DNA of 64,000 bases from Rhineura floridana (GCF_030035675.1 NC_084482.1:225909943-225973942); one strand, 5' to 3'; shown: positions 48,501 through 61,785, numbered from the stretch's first letter. Program-made: numbers and translations. The notes: a model not told the origin generated them from the sequence alone.

Positions 48501-51500
48501 TGTCTCCTCCCCTCCCCCTCAGCATCCACTTTGATCTGGGTGAATATGCAGCGTTTAAGGCGTGTGCCACGGTTTGGACACGGAAGTAAGTGCGGTAGCT
48601 GTCCTGGGACAGGGCTCTCTCCAGCTCCTCTTGGGGCAGAGTTTCCAGGTTCTCCTCCTCTGTGCACCTTGCCCAACCCTTTTCAGACAGTACATGCTTT
48701 AGATATGAACAACGAAATGCTTTCCACCAAAACTGTTGGAGAAGATAGGAATTTGGCCCATAATGGTCATGTTTGGTCCTTTTTTGGGTCTTCAGTACGA
48801 AGGTCAAAGAACCATGTATGTACTGGAATTTTTCAGGTGCAACAGACAAATTCCAGTTGATGTCATTGAAAGCTGTTGAGATCCAGACTTTTGCACCAAT
48901 TTCTTTCTGAAGAAGTTCCTGTATGGCACTGATTTGAACCCATCCTAGGTAGGTATTTTGATAGTGGACACATACACTGACTTGTCTCCATTTGAGAGAT
49001 GGTTCGATCAGGGGGAGTATGTAATATGAAGTTTGATGTATTCTTTCTAACAATGCAACACAAATCCCACTTCTTATCATCAGAGGTGTCAAGGCACTCA
49101 CAAACCTTTCTCCACTGTCATCATCTGGAATAAAGAGGACGATCCAGGTCCATCTGAAGTGCAGGAGCAGCTTGACAATCCCCAGGCACTGTTCCTCCTC
49201 TTTGGGGACCATCCGGTAGACAAAAGAGAACTGGGTTTTATCCTCAAGAACCTGAGCAACAAAACTGATCTAGTGAGGAAAAGGAGATATTAGTGTTGGG
49301 TTTTGCTTTCAGGATGAGGAAAATATATTTATTAACCTAAAATAACTAATATCTAACAAAATTATCCTGGCTGTGGCTGATGGGAGTTTTAGTTTGAAAC
49401 AGAGGATGCCAAGCAGGTGAAGGTGGGCTTTTGAAGAAGTCTTACACCTTGTCTTAGGCTGTAGCTCAGATCCTTAGTGCCCCCCCTTTTTACTTTCCTG
49501 GAAAAAAGGTGCATTTTATGCAGCTGGACTTCTGCACTGCCCTGTCATGCCCCCCCTTCATACCTGTGGGATTTTGTAGATGCCTGAGATGGCTGAAATC
49601 TCTTTTGAAATTACAGGATCAGTCCCTTCAAGAACAGCCAAGAGGCTGTTCCGTTTTCCACAACTATAGTTTGGAAGGCTGCTCTGCCCACCTGCAAGCA
49701 GGTTCAACATGGCATCGGAAGTCATCCTGGCATCGAAATAGTTCTCATAGAGGTTGTATCCCAATGAGATGTTAGGCAAGAGCCTGGGATCCTTGTTGAT
49801 CTCCTGGATGGCGAACAAGAAGGACAAGATGTGCCAGTACAACCTATTTGTCACACTGCAACAAATGAATCAAAGTGTCAAACTACTATTCACCATTTAA
49901 TGAAAACAAAAGGTCACATCATTTCTTTATCTAAGGGCCGTTCTAGGCAATAAATATCTCATAAAAGCTGATCCCCAAATAATGACGATGGGTTGCACCT
50001 CACAAGGACAGGGAAGACTGTGTTTGGCCACAGCATGGAGAAATTCATCAGGAGGGCTTTAAAGTGAATCCTAAGGGGGAAGGAGTCATGAACTTGGTGG
50101 TAATGACTAACAAAGGTTTGTGCACAGTAACAGGAACTGAGAGAACGACTCTAATGGGGCCCACAAATAGTTTTCATAAAAATATAGGAAGGAAGCCATG
50201 CCATAACTCACATGGTCTTCAATGTCTGTACACTAATGATCAGAGTATGGGAAACAAACAGGACAAACTTGAACTCTTAATACAGGAAATACAACTTGAT
50301 AGGTAGAACTGAAACTTGGTGGGATGACTCCCATGACTGGAATACAGTGATTGAACGATGTAAGTTCTTCAAAAAGAACAGAAACAAAAGAAAGGGAGGC
50401 AGAGTCATGCTATATGTTAAAAATACATATCCCTGCACAGAAATGCAGAGGGATGAGATTGGTAGCCCCACCTAGAGTATGTGGATTAAATTAAATGGGG
50501 TAAGAAAACCACCAAACCATGGAGAAGATGAGGATAAAACTTTTGAAAAGTAATTGCCAATGTTTTGAGGAGGCATGATGTAGTAGCAATGGGATACTTC
50601 AATTGCACTGATATCTTTTGGGAGACAAATTCTGCCAAAGAGAACCCATCCAAGAAATTCCTGACTTATGTTGGAGATAACTTTCTCCTACAGAAAGTGA
50701 CCCACTCCAGGATGCACACCTTAACGTGGTGAGGGGTTTGAGAGTGTTGAAGAAGCTGAGAGCAATGTCATCAAGCAGCTGACGAAGAGTCTAGACTCGT
50801 AGCAGGGGCACCAAAAGTGGAATGGTCAAAGCTGAGACACGAGACTAATGCATCCAGACTCAGAGGAAGGCAGTGGTAAACCACCTCTGAATACTGATTA
50901 CCATGAAAACCATATGAACAGAGTATCCAAAATGCAACACGAGATAGTGCTGGAAGATGAGACCTCCAGGTCAGATGACACTCACCGAGCTACTGGGGAA
51001 GGACAAAGGACACGTACGAGTAGCGCTGTGACTAATGACGCAGCTGCGTCAAACCCGAAAGGAAGCCCAGAGGCTGATGCGCACATATGTGTATGGAGAG
51101 TCCAGAGTTGTACAACGCACACAATAGGAACATGGAATGTGAGAAGCATAAACCAGGGAAAGTTAGAAATTGTTAAGCAAGAAATGGAACGTATCAACAT
51201 TACCATACTTGGTGTGAGTGAATGAAAATGGACGGGAATGGGACATTTTCAATCAGGCAACTACAAAATATTTTATGCAGGTAATGTGAAATTAAGAAGA
51301 AGGGGTTGCTTTAATAGTGAGAAGTGATGTAGCAAAAGCAGTTAGGAGCTACAATGCAAGGTCTGAGCGAGTGATACCAATGAAATTAAATGGGAAACCT
51401 ATCAACATAACCATCATCCAAGTCTATGCTCCAACAGCAAATGCAGAAGAAGAGGAATTGGAGAGATTTTATGCAGAAGTACAGGAAGAAATTGATCACA

Positions 51501-54500
51501 CACCAAAACGAGATGTGCTGATAATCATGGGGGATTGGAATGCAAAAGTAGGGAACAGACCCGAACTAGGAATTGTGGGGAAATAGGGCTTAGGAGACAG
51601 AAACGAAGCAGGAGAAAGACTTATTGAATTCTGTGAAGCCAATAATTTGTTTCTTGTAAACACATTTTTTGAACAACCAAAAAGACGACTATACACGTGG
51701 ACATCACCAAATGGTCAATATAGGAACCAAATTGATTATATCATTGGTAGCAGAAGATGGAGAAGTTCCATACTTTCTGCAAAAACAAGACCAGGAGCAG
51801 ACTGCAGTACAGATCATGAACTGGTAATATCAAAAATCAGAGTAAAGCTAAAGAAGACCAACAAAGCAATCATAATGCCAAAATACAATTTAAATAACAT
51901 CCCAGAAGCATATAAAGATCAAATAAGGAACCGGTTTGAGGCTTTAAGCTTAGTTGACAGAGAACAAGAAGAACTATGGAGTGAAGTCAGAGATACTATC
52001 TGGGAAGAATGCAAAAAGACAATACCTCTAGTTAAAAAACAAAAGACCACAATGGATGACTGAAGAAACTCTTCAAATGGTTAAAGAGAGAAGGAAAGCA
52101 AAAGCAAAAGGAGATAGAAACAGGTCAGAACCCTAAATGCAACAATATAACCGACTAGTACGTAGAGACAAAGAAAACTATTACAATAGTTACTGTGTAG
52201 AAATAGAAGGGGACAACAAAAAGGGTACAACAAGAGCCCTGTTCCAAAAGATTAGAGAAATGAAAGGGAAATTTAAACCAAGAGTAGGGATGTTGAATAA
52301 TCAACAGGGGAACACACTGACTGACTGAGATGAAATAAAAGGAAGATGGAAGCAATACATGTTAGCACAACTCCATTCAGACAGAGGTGGGGAATTTCTA
52401 TCCAGCTCCTTACAGCGCTACCTTAAGGAAAGAGGCATTAAGCACTCTCTCACAGCCAGCTGGTCTCCTCACCAGAACGGAATAGCGGAACGTAGGAACA
52501 AATGTTTGCAGAACATGTTGCGTTCAATGTTACAAGGCAGCAGTTTATCTCAAGGGTTTTGGGGTGAGGCTGTTAGTATGCGAACCACTTGATTAATAGA
52601 CTGTTCTCTAAAGCTGTTAACATGACTCCTTACGAAATGCTGTATAAAAAGAAACCAAAACATGCACACTTGAAAACTTTTGGTGAAGTTTGTTGGGCGC
52701 GTGTACCTGACAAAACGGAGGTATCATGGGTTAAAGGAATAATCCTTGGGTATGAACGTATGGCATACAGGGTGTGGTTACTCCGTTCTCACACAGTGGT
52801 CTCAAGCCGGAAGGTTACTTGTAAGAAACCCTTTGTACAAAGGAAATATGTAGTGACCCCAGAACACAAGGTAGAACAAGAGGAAGACCTAGTCTATTTT
52901 GGGAATGGTTATACAGTGGATAAGCCACAACACTTTTACTCAGAAGTAGAACAGGTCGAGCAACCTGAAGTAAAAGAAACAGTTCAGGACTGTAACATAG
53001 AGTTTACAGCAATGCCGAACAGCCCTCTTACTCCTCAAGTAAAAGAAGAGGCTGACATAAATGAAGGGGGTGAGCAGAGCCAGGCAGCAGTCCTTGAACT
53101 GCGTAGATCACAGAGATCTAATCTGGGTAAACCGCCAGATAGATTTACAATAGCCACTATACAAACCATCCAGAACAATAACGAACCTGTACAGGAAGAC
53201 GATGATGTTGATGAATATACCCATCAAGATTATGAACAATGGTTGCAAATGTTAGATGGAGACAGTGACTGGAAACTCCAGATACTAAAGAGAACAGAAA
53301 AATATTCTAATCTTGATCTAACATGTCTAAACTGAAGTACTGTATGTAACATGTATCTATGTATACTCTGTATTATATGTATGTATGTGTAAACTGGAAC
53401 CTGCATCGTACAGTAATCAAATTGAAATACAAGGGTGGGGAATGTTAGCAGTCACCATGACTTGCATTTTATGTGATTCCCATAGATGGCAGGTATAACA
53501 GGACAGGAATGGGTTAACAGCAACAGTTAACCAGACTCCAGTTGCATAAGGTTTACAGCTGCAGCTAATTAGAGCAATTAAGCTTAGGGGCATAAAAGAA
53601 CAAAGGGTGGCTGCAGTAAAGTTGTGGGGTAATGAAGGAGTCGTATGCGGAAGGTGCTAATGTGTGTATTGTGTTTATGTATGCCGAGAAAGCTATTCAT
53701 GCTTTGCAAGTAAAGCTTCTCCTTAACAAAGCTGTGGCAGTCTATCTGGTGTCTTATTGCTTCTACAACCGGGCTACTGGGCTACTCGCCTCTTTCTACA
53801 ACTGGGTAACCACACTTTCTTATGCTTCAAACAATACACTGAAGAACACTATGAAAGAGATGCAAGGATGACAGATTCATTCTGGAGGAACGAAATGATG
53901 AAGAACCTGAAGTGAAAGCTGCTCTTAAAATACTTGGAAGAAACAAATCACCAGGAAGAGATGGCATACCAGTAGAGTTGCTACAAGCTACTGAAACTGA
54001 ATCTGTCCAAATTTTGACAAAAAGCTGTCAGCAAATATGGAAAACAACGGCCCACAGACTGGAAGCTTTCTATATATATCCCGAATGAATGAATGAATTG
54101 AATGAAAAATCAGCTCATTGGAATTGTGGTGTTGGAGGAGAGCTTTGCACATACTATGGACTGCAAAAAAGACAAATAATAGGGTGTTAGAACAAATTAC
54201 GCCAGAACTATCACTAGAAGCTAAAATGATGAAACTGAGGTTATCATACTTTGGACACATCATGAGAAGACCTGATTCACTTAACTACACTTGCAACCTT
54301 TATATCTGGCCATCAGGCTGAGGACAGAGGAGGATGCCATGCACTGGCATTTGTGTTTAAACTATCAAGAAAGACCCGTTTTAGCTACAGACTGTTCTTT
54401 CAGTGGAAATGATGGTAGAATCCCCTAATTATCCCATCATATCTGATTCTGTCTGGAGTAGATGCTGCGTCAGTGTTCATGAAGTACTCAATCGTTCTTC

Positions 54501-55402
54501 AAAGGCAAAGAGGGGTCAAGTGGGGGGAGTGTTTTGTCAGAGATGCCCAGTAATGGGGACTAGAAAACAGGGACTGTCCTGGTCATTTGGAGCAAATGGA
54601 GTGAGGTGAGGAAGCACCAAACACATTGGTACATCTTTACTTACAGATGAAGCTTATGAATACCTTTTCATCGACTTCCACTGATGAAGAAGTCCCCTGG
54701 GCTGTATTTTTTAATTTTTTATTTTTTATTTAAAGCATTTTCATAATGCTGTTTGGCCAAAAAAGCCTTCCAGACCAGCTTACAAATGTCATTGTTAAGG
54801 AGGTCCTCGGGCTTATAATTTCAAAAGGCATAACACAAAAGGAAAAGTGATTTGGAGGAAGGAGGAAAGGTTTAATTTAGCGAAGAGGGATTTGGACATG
54901 AGCTGCTGCCCTAAGAAGAAAGCCTGTTCCCTCCTCCCTCTGATGCCACTCCTGGCATTCACTTGCCTGCAGGGGGCTGCGTGTCTTGTGTGCCACCCTT
55001 GCCTCTTGTCTGCAGATGGGATAATTCACTGTTTCTATTGTGGCAAATTTTCAGGGATGAAGAGAGCCGTCGTCCAGCAACATCTGAAAGGCCAAAGGCT
55101 CCCCTGCCCTGAAACAGGGGCTGTTTCCCTGGGAAATAGAAAGTGAGGCATAACATCCATCAGCATATAATTACTTACGAAACAAAACTGGTGAAGGGGA
55201 CCTGGGAAAAGTTGAATGGATGTTGTGCAAAATATTTCTTTGGAGTTGTGATCCCGCTAATGAGGAAGTCTCCAGGCCGGTAGTAATTGAGTGGTTCCCT
55301 TGGTTCCGTCTTCAGACTCAATTGGCTTTTCACCTCCTGGTTCCCACAGACTCCATGGGGCGTCAGCTGCAGAAATAGCAGCAGAAGCAGCAGGGAGATC
55401 AT
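44595..55402 (-). CDS. vomeronasal type-2 receptor, copy 2 (six exons, intact frame)
   Basis: Tandem paralogue of the gene at 11646-21058. Exons in reading order: 55179-55402, 49564-49855, 48469-49269, 46433-46660, 45718-45844, 44595-45505. Every exon has the same length as in copy 1, so again 860 residues plus TGA. Same signal peptide start, Venus-flytrap words, NCD3G cysteines and seven helices; PKCYII in the last helix is canonical here. Intron 4 again begins GC. Intron 1 is longer by a Ty1/copia insert at 52360-53833. In exon 3 about 7 of 267 residues differ from copy 1, in the last 269 residues 16 differ. No stops or frame breaks seen, so likely functional. Confidence 0.9.
45594..45664 (-). 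mobile_element. LINE 3'-tail fragment in V2R intron 5 (copy 2)
   Basis: Counterpart of 12645-12715. Confidence 0.7.
45718..45844 (-). CDS. V2R copy 2 exon 5
   Basis: 127 bases: [17 protein letters not shown] then [16 protein letters not shown]; two residue changes against copy 1 (AREGEPV), all cysteines kept. Confidence 0.9.
46212..46290. repeat. (CTA)n microsatellite in V2R intron 4 (copy 2)
   Basis: Counterpart of 13260-13335, with one interrupting acg. Confidence 0.85.
46433..46660 (-). CDS. V2R copy 2 exon 4, GC donor
   Basis: 76 codons from [10 protein letters not shown] to WPKWFNK. The donor AAG|GCAGGA is unchanged from copy 1. Confidence 0.85.
47377..48209 (-). mobile_element. CR1 LINE 3' end in V2R intron 3 (copy 2)
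   Basis: Counterpart of 14418-15248; 214 open codons, only a few residue changes. Confidence 0.92.
48469..49269 (-). CDS. V2R copy 2 exon 3
   Basis: 267 open codons, same acceptor and donor as copy 1. Differences include VHYQ for VNYQ, PEKFQ for PKTFQ and FRVQT for FSVQT. Confidence 0.92.
49564..49855 (-). CDS. V2R copy 2 exon 2
   Basis: Begins [20 protein letters not shown] after the split codon and ends [17 protein letters not shown] against [11 protein letters not shown] in copy 1. Confidence 0.9.
49960..50709 (+). mobile_element. CR1 LINE ORF2 N-terminal fragment in V2R intron 1 (copy 2)
   Basis: Fuller than its unit 1 counterpart: [20 protein letters not shown], then [20 protein letters not shown], further on the NRNKRKGG-like and MLYVKN-like words and the endonuclease stretch. 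About 180 bases here (50230-50410) are absent in unit 1. Confidence 0.78.
52360..53833 (+). mobile_element. Ty1/copia LTR-retrotransposon fossil, partial, unit 2 only
   Basis: Parts seen: the C-terminal half of a copia-type integrase ([33 protein letters not shown], then [12 protein letters not shown] and [12 protein letters not shown]), a following spacer rich in acidic residues, a purine tract and one LTR at 53443-53833 (TG to CA). Ends carry a 5-base target duplication (ataca at 52355-52359 and 53834-53838). Incomplete and broken. Unit 1 has the empty site near 19489, so the insertion is younger than the tandem duplication. Confidence 0.9.
53443..53833 (+). repeat. LTR of the Ty1/copia fossil
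   Basis: 391 bases from tgttagca to cttcaaaca, preceded by the purine tract aagggtggggaa. Confidence 0.8.
55179..55402 (-). CDS. V2R copy 2 exon 1
   Basis: Signal peptide as in copy 1; ends SFV plus two bases of a split serine codon (threonine in copy 1). Donor GTAAGT. Confidence 0.9.
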
Positions 55403-55774
55403 TCTGGCTCTGCCTCCTGCACCTCTCTTGTGAGTGCAGCTTAATAAAAGAAGCCAACCCCCAGCCCTTTGCGAGACCAATGCTGCATTCGCTTTGCCGA
55501 TGCGGGAGATGTTCAGCTCTGGCTTCAGAGCAATTAAACTCCCCCCACTCAGGCAACAGTGGCATAAATAACCTCATGCTGCCCTTGATTCTGATGTTTG
55601 GGCAACCTCCAGAAATATCTCTTGAGCTTCAGCAAGGGCAAACCACCATGATTTTGATAATTATAAGGGGAAGAACGTTCATGCCTGCTACCTGCTCGAG
55701 TCTTTGCGTGGCTCGAGGGGCAGGTGCAGAGCTGGAGAAAAACAAGTTTGTGGGAAAGCACAGAGGCGGCTTCT
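55403..55774 (-). promoter_or_regulatory. V2R copy 2 5' flank, conserved
   Basis: Counterpart of 21059-21430, almost unchanged. Confidence 0.4.
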
Positions 55775-56048
55775 GAGAGTGATATGAATCATTTTGGTGC
55801 TGGTGGTGGGGAGTTTCTCCTAAACTTTGCTGGCAAGAGCATTAGCAGGGCCCGGCGCCTGGGTCAGACGAAAGGCCTATCTACTCTCACATCCAGTTTC
55901 TTGCAATGGCCAGTCAGACCCTCTGGGAAGCTCACACACAAGGCATGAGGACAATCGTCCTGTCCTGGTGTTGTTCCCCAGCAACTGGTATTCAGGGATC
56001 TGCAGCCTCTGACCCTTGCAGCCGTGCGATCCTCTTTTAAAAGCCAAC

Positions 56049-56249
56049 TAGGTTGATAGCCATCACCATAACCTGAAGTCCTCAGATTGGCGACACACTC
56101 TGTGAAGAAGTCCTTCCTTTTGCCTGCCTAGAATCCCCCAACATTCCGCTTCATCGGAAGACCCCTTTGTGTTCTGGTCTCACAAGAAAATCCTCTCCCT
56201 ATCCATCATCTCCACACCATGCATGATTTTAGGCATCTATTCACTCAAC
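56049..56249 (-). mobile_element. CR1/L3-type LINE fragment
   Basis: Counterpart of 21705-21905. Confidence 0.6.
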
Positions 56250-56904
56250 TTACCTTGCTTCTGAGCCAGGGATTGCCAACCTTTGCAGGCCCATGGGCAC
56301 ATTTGGGTTCCTGAGCAAGTGCTCTGGGTGCCACCAATCCTGGCCACTCCTCTCTCCACTTCCGAGACCATCCCCACCCCAGAGACAAAAAAGAAGGGTC
56401 CTGGGTAAACATCTGAACCAGGAGAATTAATCTGAGCTGTGATACACACATAGAGCTGGAAGAGGAAGTGAGGAAGAGTGCTACTCTCCCAACTTCCTCC
56501 TGCAGCTCCATGTGCTTTCCAAGGCTACCATCCTCACCACTTCATGACGATGGGGGCAGGGGGTGGCTTGCCTCAGAGCTGCCTCCACTCATGTTGTACC
56601 TAATGCTGCTGCCCGGGTCAGCATCAGGTTGTGGGGGAGGAGACAGCTATCACTGGAAAAATACTTTAGAAGGAAATGGGTATATTTAACTCTCTTAGAG
56701 ATCCAAATATACCCAAACCGTCAAAATGAGTCCACCAAACAAAAGCCATCCATTAAAAATGCTTCCTAACTGGAAATGGGTTGCTGAAACACAGAAGGCT
56801 GTGGAGGAGGTCTAAATCTATGCAGTCTGGTGCCTGGGCTGTGTTTGAATATTTTTGCCAAATAGCTCATGGAGGAGGGCTGGCATGGAAGACTGACTTA
56901 GGGA

Positions 56905-57131
56905 GACAATGTGGTGTAGTGGTTAGAGTGTCATACAGGGGCACAAGAGGTCAGGCTTCAAAACTCCACTCATCCATGAAGCTCACTGGGTGACCTTGGG
57001 CCAGCTACCACCTCTTACCCTAGCCTACCTCATAAGGCTCTTGTGAGGATTGTACCATATATGCCACCATGAGCTCCTTGGGGAAACATTAGGATAAAAT
57101 GTAATAACGATAACAATTGATAATAAAGAGG
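56905..57131 (+). mobile_element. tRNA-derived SINE
   Basis: Counterpart of 22560-22790. Confidence 0.8.
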
Positions 57132-57366
57132 CAGAAGGACCATCCTTGATAGCTGGACTTCCTGTGGCAAAAAAAATAAGCAACTGTGGACTGTGCCTTC
57201 CCTACAAGCAGAACTTGCCCAGGCCAGGATACTCGTCGCCTGAGCCACAATTGAATTTCTGCTGGTGGCTGTTGTGCGGTACCAAGAGCAGTAAATTAAG
57301 TTGCCTTTTTCAATTTTCCCAGTCACCAGTGTAGCCCTATCCAGGGTGACACCAGCACCTGGCACC

Positions 57367-57811
57367 TAGAATCATAGAATCATAGAGTTGGAAGGGGCCT
57401 TGTAGGCCATCGAGTCCAACCCCCTGCTCACAGCAGGAAATCCACAGCTAGAGCATCTCCCGCAGATAGCTGTCCAGCCTCTGCTTGAAGACATCCAGCG
57501 AAGGGGATCCCACCACCTCCCTAGGCAGTCGGTTCCATTGCCAAACCGCCCTTGCTGTCAAGAAGTTCCTTCTAATGTCCAATCTGAATCTACGCTCCTG
57601 CAACTTAAAACCATTAGACCTAGCCCTACCCTCTGGGGCAGCAGAGAACAAATCTGTACCCTCCTCTATGTGACAGCCCTTCAGGTACTTAAAGAGTGCA
57701 ATCATGCCACCCCTCAGCCTTCTCTTCACCAGACTGAACATGCCAAATTCCTTCAACCTTTCCTCATAAGACTTGTTCTCCATACCGGCTATCATCCTCG
57801 TCGCCCTGCGG
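57367..57811 (-). mobile_element. CR1 LINE 3' end
   Basis: Counterpart of 22981-23426. Just right of its tail, at 57315-57362, unit 2 keeps a stretch (cccagtcaccagtgtagccc) that unit 1 lacks. Confidence 0.9.
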
Positions 57812-58239
57812 ACAGCAGTCCTGGCAGGGCCTACTGATGATTACAGTCTCCTTTCATTTTGAGCCGGCAGGAATTAGCCATTCTTTTAATTTCTCCTGAA
57901 GGCCACAAAGCTAGCTTCATTGGCTGGGGCTGATGGGAGATGGAGTCCAAAACATCTGGAGCAAAGGCTGCCCCAGGACATTGTGGGAAACTAAAAGCAT
58001 ACTTAGATTCAGCCAGCCCAGGCCTCTTGGAGTGCTGCCTGCTTTCACAGTTGAGTTATCTCTCTTGGGCCCATTGACAGACAGTGCCCCACTCCAGACG
58101 ACCATTTCTCCAGGATGCCTCAGAAATCTGGAATCAGCCTGGCTGTAATTCTGCATTTCACTGAATAAGTGTGGGGGAAGGGACTTGTGGGCAACGACAC
58201 TAGTATGTTTGATGCTACATGTTGTGGACACTACAACTT

Positions 58240-59064
58240 GTTATTATTTGTTTGGTTGCTTGGTTGCTTGATTCCACCCTTTCTCCCAGTAGGAGCCCAG
58301 GGCGACAAACACTTGTGCTCCCACACTAAAGGTCTGTTCCCTATGTTGTGCAGAACGGACCTTCTGATAAGATGGTATCTGCAGGAGGCCCTCACCTGCA
58401 GAGCACAGTGATCGACTGGGTGTATTAGGGGTAAGACGGTCTTTCAGGTATCCTGGTCCCGAGCTGTATAGGGCTTTGTACACCAAAACTAGAACCTTGA
58501 AGTTGGCTCCGTAGCAAATGGGCAGCCAGTGCAATTCTTTCAGCAGCGGGGTGACATGTTGGTGATACTCTGCCCCAGTGAGCCATCTCGCCGCCTCATT
58601 TTGTACCAGCTGCAGTTTCTGGACCAACCTCAAGGGCAGCCCCACAAACAGCACATTACAGTAATCCAGCCTAGAGGTTACCAGTGCATGGACAACAGTG
58701 GTCAGGCTACCCTGGTCCAGAAACAGCTGCAGCTGTCTTATCAGCCGAAGCTGATAAAAGGCACTCCTAGCCACGGAGGTCACCTGGGCCTGTAGTGATG
58801 AAGATGGATCTAGGAGCAACCCCAGACTATGGACCTGCTCTTTCAGAGGGAGTACGACCCCATCCAAAGCAGGCAACTGACCAATTACTGATGTACCAAG
58901 GTGCAAGATGGGCTCCACAATGTCAGAGAGGGTATTCGGGGGCAACCGTGTCAAAAGCCCGACGTGCCTCGCTGTTCCACAGAGCGACAAGGGTTCAACA
59001 GGGTCTCCTGCTCGATCTACTGGAAACTCCCTGAGGGCATTCAGGAATCCAGTGGATTCCATTA
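58240..59064 (-). mobile_element. L2 LINE reverse transcriptase C-terminus
   Basis: Counterpart of 23850-24690; 272 open codons. Confidence 0.92.
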
Positions 59065-59139
59065 ATCACTGCGGGTGGACCATGTTAATCTGTCCATCAC
59101 TCCTACAGGGAGGTTCAGAGCCATAAGTCTAAACTTTGG

Positions 59140-60792
59140 TCCAAATTGGCTTCCTGTTTTATAGCCAGAAATTTGCCCTGGTTAGGCAGCTTCTGTGACA
59201 TTTGTCGAAGATGCCCCTAAAGTCTCTCCCTATCTGCCTGCAACTGGGTGCAGTTGGCCTGAGTCCAATTTTTTCGCAATCCAACACTTTCCTCGGTTTT
59301 TCCCCAAAAAAGCCTGACAACTGGCTCCATTTCTTAAGATCCCATTCCAACCACATCTTGTGCTCAACCACCATCATGTGGCACAGGGTTCCTGCATTGT
59401 CCACACAAGGCCGGTCGCACAAAATCAGTGGGAATTCATAACTTGCTGCCTGTTTTTTCTCAAGTTCCTCTTTCTCTTTTTTCTTTCTAATTTTCTCTTT
59501 TTCTCGCAAGCGCATGACCACTCCTCCTGAGTCCCCCTCTGGTTCTCCATCTTCCCGTTCCTCCTCAGAGGTCGGGGGAGTCCCTTCTGCCCTCGCCTGA
59601 GGAATTTTGCCTCCGGGGTTGGGAACCAAAGGTGGGGCGGAAGGTATTAGGCTGTGACTCTGTATGCTCCTTCTTACTGAATCATCAGTGAAATAACTAG
59701 GAGGGGATCCTCACTGGTCAAAGATCTAACAGCCATTATTCTTATTCCTTTCCATTTCTGCGCTGCTGCCTGCCACAGGAACCGGAAATCCATTTGTCCT
59801 GGGTGGTTAACCTCAATCTGCCTCCTTACTCCTCTCAAAGTGGCAGCTTCAAAGGAACCACCTCTTGGCCACCCTGCACTGGGGCCAACACTGCAGTGAA
59901 GCGTGTCCACCGTTCCACACATAACTCAATCATCCTTTTCTTCTTCATGCCTCTCTGAACTGGCAATTTCCCATACTCCCTGTTTGTTCCATGGCGCCTG
60001 GCAGGGGTTCCTCAACTGCTGCTTATCCTGCAAGCTGGCAGCAAAGGTCTCTGTCCAGGGCAACCGAGAGAAATCTCTCGTGGCGCCTGTTGCCTGAATC
60101 AGAGAGGAGACGCTGCCAGCAAGAGGGGTGCACAGGAGATCCCGGACGAGCCCCCAAATTGTTAGGTCAAAACTTACTCACCTCACGTTCACCCCAGGAA
60201 GAGTGCGGAGTTGAGTCCCTTGAACCCACTGCCAGAGACCCAGGAAATAACTGACAACCTTTGACAAAGGGGACCCAACCTGTCCAGCAAGGTGCCTTCC
60301 AGAAATGGGAACCCCATTTATTGAAAGGGGTTCAGATTATATACCCTCGGGGAGGGGCTACAGGTCAGGGGGATGAACTTCATAAAGCATAAAGAAATCA
60401 CACGTTGGCATAAAGGTCATGACAAGAGGGGGGGAAGGAGAGGAAGGGGAGATAGGCAAAATTGCCAGGGGCAAGCTGCCCTTTGTAAATCAGATTATGC
60501 AGGCTGCTACAGCCTTGAGATAAAGGCTGGAGCCAGAGTTCTTAAAACAACGAGAGAACATTAAAACATAGGGAAAGCACAAAGCAAATGCAAAACACCT
60601 CCTTGCTGGGACAAAGGTTTCTCATCCTTTGGCACATATCTGCTAAAGCTCACTTGAGCATGTGAAAAGCTGAATTCAGTTTGTATCCTGGACCAAAGTT
60701 CTTTCTGCAAATCTTCCTGGGATGGGGGTCAGGTTAGGGGCAAATAAACCAAAATCAATTTTATTTCTTCCATAATTCATTTTGACCCAACA
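59140..60792 (-). mobile_element. endogenous retrovirus fossil, gammaretrovirus-like (unit 2)
   Basis: Counterpart of 24770-27818: uninterrupted LTR at 60160-60792 (633 bases), proline-type primer binding site at 60139-60156, and a shorter gag-like region. Broken, with several breaks; no pol, env or second LTR. Confidence 0.82.
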
Positions 60793-61102
60793 GTAACCTG
60801 CTCTGGGATATATTTTGGACTGAAGAGTGGGATGAACTTGCTACGGCTGATATTTATTTATACAAAAAAAACCCCACAATCAGCTTAACATAATACAAAT
60901 CTCAAAGTTGTTTACCTGAAAACACCACAACAACATTCAATAACACTTCCTAAAAATGAGATAAAAACAAAACTGTATATCACAACTAACACTGAGCAGT
61001 ATGCAATTTTTTTAAAAAAATGGATCTCCTCTGAGTAGAACTTAAGTTGGATACAGGCCTCAGAGTCAGAGTCCACAAAAGCTAGGGTAAGCATATTAAG
61101 CA

Positions 61103-61785
61103 TTTAAAGAGCATTGTCACTGTTCCACGAAATATCTGATGGAGGGCATTCCAGAGGGTTGGTGCAATCACAGGGAAGGTGTGCTTCTGCGTTGTTACCA
61201 AGAGACAATCCCACAGTTGTGGTACAGCCAACAAGGATCTGCTCAGGGGATCTTAAAGATCAGCTCGGTCTGTACTGGGAAAGATGGACTGCTAGATATC
61301 AGTGGTCTGAAGTTATTTATGACAGGGTTTCCCAAACTGACCCACAGACCACCAATGGTCTATAAGCTTCATTTGGATGGTCCATGACATGCCTGTGGAT
61401 TTGTGATTGAAAATAGGTAGCCCTCATCCAACTCATGAGTGCACCCAGGCATCTGTTTAGAACATGCATGGCCTCTCCTGATTCAGACATTACAGAGAAA
61501 TAGCGCTAGGTATCAACATACTGGTGGCACCTTGCCCAAGATCTCTTAATGACTGCCCAAAGTGACTTCATATGCAGCTCAGTTGCCAGGTACCTGAGGC
61601 ATTGTCACCCAAAACTACTCTCTGGAACCGACCCTGTAAGTATGAGTGAAACCAGAGTAATTTTGTGCTCTCAACCTACAGAGATGGTCCAGGGAGCTAT
61701 CACGGTCAACGGTATCAAAAGCTGCTGAGATATCCAGGAGAAACAATAGAGTCATACTCCAAGGCTTTTATTATTATTATTATTA
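61103..61785 (-). mobile_element. LINE 3'-UTR fragment (L2 type)
   Basis: Counterpart of 28130-28810, ending in a shorter (tta)n run. Confidence 0.55.

Larger units (their letters stand above)
50711..54283 (+). mobile_element. BovB (RTE) LINE, internally shortened, with a Ty1/copia insert (copy 2)
   Basis: Counterpart of 17548-19940. Endonuclease words as there; here the [17 protein letters not shown] block follows without the LINE-tail insert. The RT is again reduced to its start and far C-terminus ([15 protein letters not shown]). Interrupted at 52360-53833. Confidence 0.92.
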
